Source of the DNA: PKWO01 sp036384915
Lineage (GTDB): Bacteria > Pseudomonadota > Gammaproteobacteria > Burkholderiales > Burkholderiaceae_D
NCBI GenBank assembly: GCA_036384915.1
Contig: DASVLJ010000071.1
Coordinates: forward strand, 372,001 to 436,000
Length of the DNA stretch: 64,000 nt
Direction: 5' to 3'
In this document: positions 62,274-64,000 of the stretch, piece by piece
How the letters are laid out: each line of letters begins with the position of its first letter
How positions within the stretch are numbered: position 1 is the first letter of the stretch
Notes under the pieces: model-generated
The model's input: the letters and a program-made list of their open reading frames with translations, nothing else
Database searches by the model: none
Told to the model about the DNA's origin: nothing
Made by a program: the position numbers and the translations under genes

Positions 62274-62302
62274 TTGCTGGAAGGCCAAAAATCAGTCATA
62301 AT
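62274..62302 (+). promoter_or_regulatory. tRNA-Leu promoter
   Basis: The -35 TTGCTG (62274-62279) and -10 CATAAT (62297-62302) are separated by 17 bp. Transcription would start near 62309, about 50 nt before the mature tRNA end. No other gene follows on this strand nearby. Confidence 0.7.
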
Positions 62303-62358
62303 TTTTGTTTTCCTTGCCGCAGTTATTTTCTTAGCAAGGTTTCAGGTAAGTCCAAGCT

Positions 62359-62443
62359 GCCCGGGTGGTGAAATTGGTAGACGCAGGGGACTCAAAATCC
62401 CCCGCCGCAAGGCGTGCCGGTTCGATTCCGGCCCCGGGCACCA
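62359..62443 (+). tRNA. tRNA-Leu, anticodon CAA
   Basis: This 85-nt class II tRNA includes an encoded CCA. The acceptor arms are GCCCGGG and CCCGGGC. The anticodon stem GGGGA/TCCCC holds a loop CTCAAAA with anticodon CAA at 62393-62395, reading UUG. The long variable arm (CGCCGCAAGGCG) and the T arm with GTTCGATTC are typical of leucine tRNAs. Confidence 0.97.
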
Positions 62444-62645
62444 CGCAGCTTGATCAACAATCCCTGCTTTCTCCATAAAATCAGCGACTTAGACTGATAT
62501 CGGAGCGGATTGGCTGCCAACAAAGCCGTACAAAATAACGCTTAATCCTGCTAGGTTTTACGACGTCATTCCGTCGGCTCGCCCTGACACTCCCGCCCCT
62601 CACCGCTTCAATGGCGCCGCGCCATCGATCTCATGGGCGACGAAC

Positions 62646-63182
62646 TCACAATCCCTCGATCACCTCGATCACCTTCTGATATTGCTCCAACTGCTCCGGC
62701 GCCTGGATCATGCGCTCGAGCGCCATAGCGATGGCCGCCTGCTTGACGACGGCCAGATTGCCCTGCTGCGCCACTGCCTGCAATTCCCGCAGGGATGCCG
62801 CCGCGGCCCCCATCACTTCCCGCACCGCACGGGCCCAATCGCCAGCCCCTTCCTCCGTCAGCGCGTTTGCCTCTTCGACGGCTTGCGCGATGGCGCGCGC
62901 CGTAATGTCGGTCAAGGCCGCGGTTTCGGGCGCGGCTTGCGGCTTGGCTTCAGGGGCGCCGGCCGGGTTGTCCGCCGAGAGCAATCGTGACACGATCATG
63001 GTCGTCGCGGCTTGAGCCGTGACGGCCCCCTGCTGCTGGGCCGTGACGGCATTGTGCGCAGCATTGGCCAGCGCTTGCGCAACGGCTTGATAAAGGTTGT
63101 CGAGAGCTCCGTTGGAAGCTTGGGCGCCGTTCACTTGGACGGAATCGGTGATCTGGTTATTGACGGCGGTAGGAAAGGCCAT
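62646..63182 (-). CDS. RebB-like R-body protein
   Basis: This 178-residue protein starts MAFPTAVNNQITDSVQVNG, the typical opening of RebB/killing-trait proteins, followed by DNLYQAVAQALANAAHNAV. Its length is greater than the usual ~100 residues because of a second Ala-rich helical half (about 85-178). It is Ala/Gln-rich and predicted almost wholly helical. R-bodies are coiled protein ribbons that unroll on a pH change. No other reb gene is seen next to it within the window. AAGGA lies before the ATG. Function here is uncertain. Confidence 0.75.
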   Translation of the reverse strand: MAFPTAVNNQITDSVQVNGAQASNGALDNLYQAVAQALANAAHNAVTAQQQGAVTAQAATTMIVSRLLSADNPAGAPEAKPQAAPETAALTDITARAIAQAVEEANALTEEGAGDWARAVREVMGAAAASLRELQAVAQQGNLAVVKQAAIAMALERMIQAPEQLEQYQKVIEVIEGL

Positions 63183-63561
63183 AAGGAATCCTTCGAATTA
63201 AATTTGAACTGAAAGCATTTTATACAACCCCTCGTCCTGCAGGAGATACCTGTCAAACTTGACAGGTCGGCGCAACGAATCCCCAAACGGCCGTGCGGTG
63301 CTATCTTCAATTCGATCCAGCCCGGTCTCGGTGTCACGCCGGCACAATGTTCTGCTGACGCCGGCTCTGGATTGCCAGATATGCCATTCACACCGGCACA
63401 TAACCCGCCGAGCATCCGCCACAAAAATTGATGTACGTCAATTCAAAATGCCGCAAGCGCGTTCATAGTCTCCCCTGACGCGAAGCAAAAAAATCCGCGA
63501 ATGAAATCGATCATTCTTTTCGCACAGGGATGATTGACTACCAAGCAACGTAGGAGCCGGC
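63183..63561. other. Divergent intergenic region between the RebB-like and PAS genes
   Basis: These 379 bp hold the promoters of both genes. The clear structure is the 20-bp palindrome at 63248-63267. A minus-strand TATAAA (63219-63224) may be the -10 box for the RebB-like gene. No coding frame is convincing. Confidence 0.5.
63248..63267. promoter_or_regulatory. Perfect 20-bp palindrome upstream of the RebB-like gene
   Basis: Nine-bp arms ACCTGTCAA and TTGACAGGT are separated by AC. The site lies about 25 bp upstream of the TATAAA box facing the RebB-like gene, so it is a plausible operator for a dimeric regulator. It contains TTGACA but at too great a distance from that -10 to be its -35. 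Confidence 0.5.
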
Positions 63562-64000
63562 ATGCGTAACAATCCTCCCGTATCAAACGAAGAATATGTC
63601 CTGGCTGATGGGGAAGTCATCATCACCCGCACCGACAACAACGGTAATATCACTTACGCCAACGACGCATTCATTCGCAGCAGCGGCTTTGCGCGCGAAG
63701 AGATCATGGGCGAAGCGCAAAGCATTGTCCGCCATCCGGATATGCCGGCAAAGGTATTTGCCGATATGTGGAAGACGCTGAAACAAGACCAGCCATGGAG
63801 CGGTGTCCTCAAGAACCGGAGAAAGGACGGCGGATTCTATTGGGCCTTGGCGCACATTACGCCGGTATTCGAATCCGGCCGCAAGATCGGCTACATGTCC
63901 GTCAAAACCAAGGCGACACTGGAGCAAGTCAATGCGGCCGGCGAGTTGTACAGAAAAATCCGGCATGGAGAAGACGGCGGCTTCGACTTACGCTATGGGG
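63562..64000 (+). CDS. PAS-domain sensor, probable Aer-like chemoreceptor (partial)
   Basis: The first 146 codons are present; the gene runs off the right edge. The protein opens with a PAS domain of the Aer type: VLADGEVIITRTDNNGNITYANDAF, REEIMGEAQSIVRHPDMP, then QPWSGVLKNRRKDGGFYWA. This pattern is shared by the aerotaxis receptor and by PAS-headed methyl-accepting chemotaxis proteins. Membrane and signalling parts lie outside the window. GTAGGAG precedes the ATG. Confidence 0.85.
   Translation, partial: MRNNPPVSNEEYVLADGEVIITRTDNNGNITYANDAFIRSSGFAREEIMGEAQSIVRHPDMPAKVFADMWKTLKQDQPWSGVLKNRRKDGGFYWALAHITPVFESGRKIGYMSVKTKATLEQVNAAGELYRKIRHGEDGGFDLRYG

Overview
The window reads as a chromosomal segment of a betaproteobacterium, most likely Burkholderiales and probably Oxalobacteraceae. 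The evidence is the high-GC codon use, the trxA-rho-rpmE2 neighbourhood, AddAB-type recombination nucleases and short palindromic dispersed repeats. The genus cannot be fixed from sequence alone. No rRNA, CRISPR, prophage or intact IS element is visible. There is one tRNA-Leu(CAA).

Positions 1-24200, almost all on the minus strand, form one functional block for plant arabinan and arabinoside breakdown. A TonB-dependent receptor and a GPH-family symporter bring sugars in. A set of glycosidases (GH127-type, three GH43, GH51, GH97) releases arabinose. A YtfQRT-type ABC importer, cut by the window start, takes up free furanose sugars. Aldose epimerase, SDR dehydrogenase, SMP-30 lactonase, IlvD/Edd dehydratase, AraD1/GguC protein and a semialdehyde dehydrogenase make up a non-phosphorylating route from L-arabinose to 2-oxoglutarate. 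Three promoters drive the block (near 2.7, 16.5 and 24.2 kb). Each carries the same signature: GATATC-N6-GATATC, then exactly 19 bp, then a TTGGAT -35 box. This looks like an activator regulon whose regulator is not obvious in the window. Two small palindromic elements have inserted in this block, one at the lactonase stop codon and one in the receptor leader.

Positions 24.3-32.5 kb are accessory. They hold a TetR regulator, a large winged-helix/nSTAND1/TPR one-component regulator overlapping a small DP-EP-like protein gene, a secreted protein of unknown function, a secreted sorbosone-dehydrogenase-like protein and small unknown genes, one apparently frameshifted. From 32.5 to 44.8 kb are a NarL-type two-component pair, a Gln-rich small protein, a DUF4142 protein, ahpC/ahpF with a good OxyR box, a YSC84-like lipoprotein, an acyl-CoA synthetase, an SRPBCC protein and a CusRS-like two-component system.

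Positions 44.8-64 kb are mostly housekeeping: DedA coupled to addA/addB, trxA, rho, rpmE2, an ArnT-like membrane glycosyltransferase, a dihaem peroxidase lipoprotein, a phospholipase C/acid-phosphatase lipoprotein, an APC permease and tRNA-Leu. They are followed by a solitary RebB-like R-body protein gene and the start of a PAS-containing (Aer-like) sensor.
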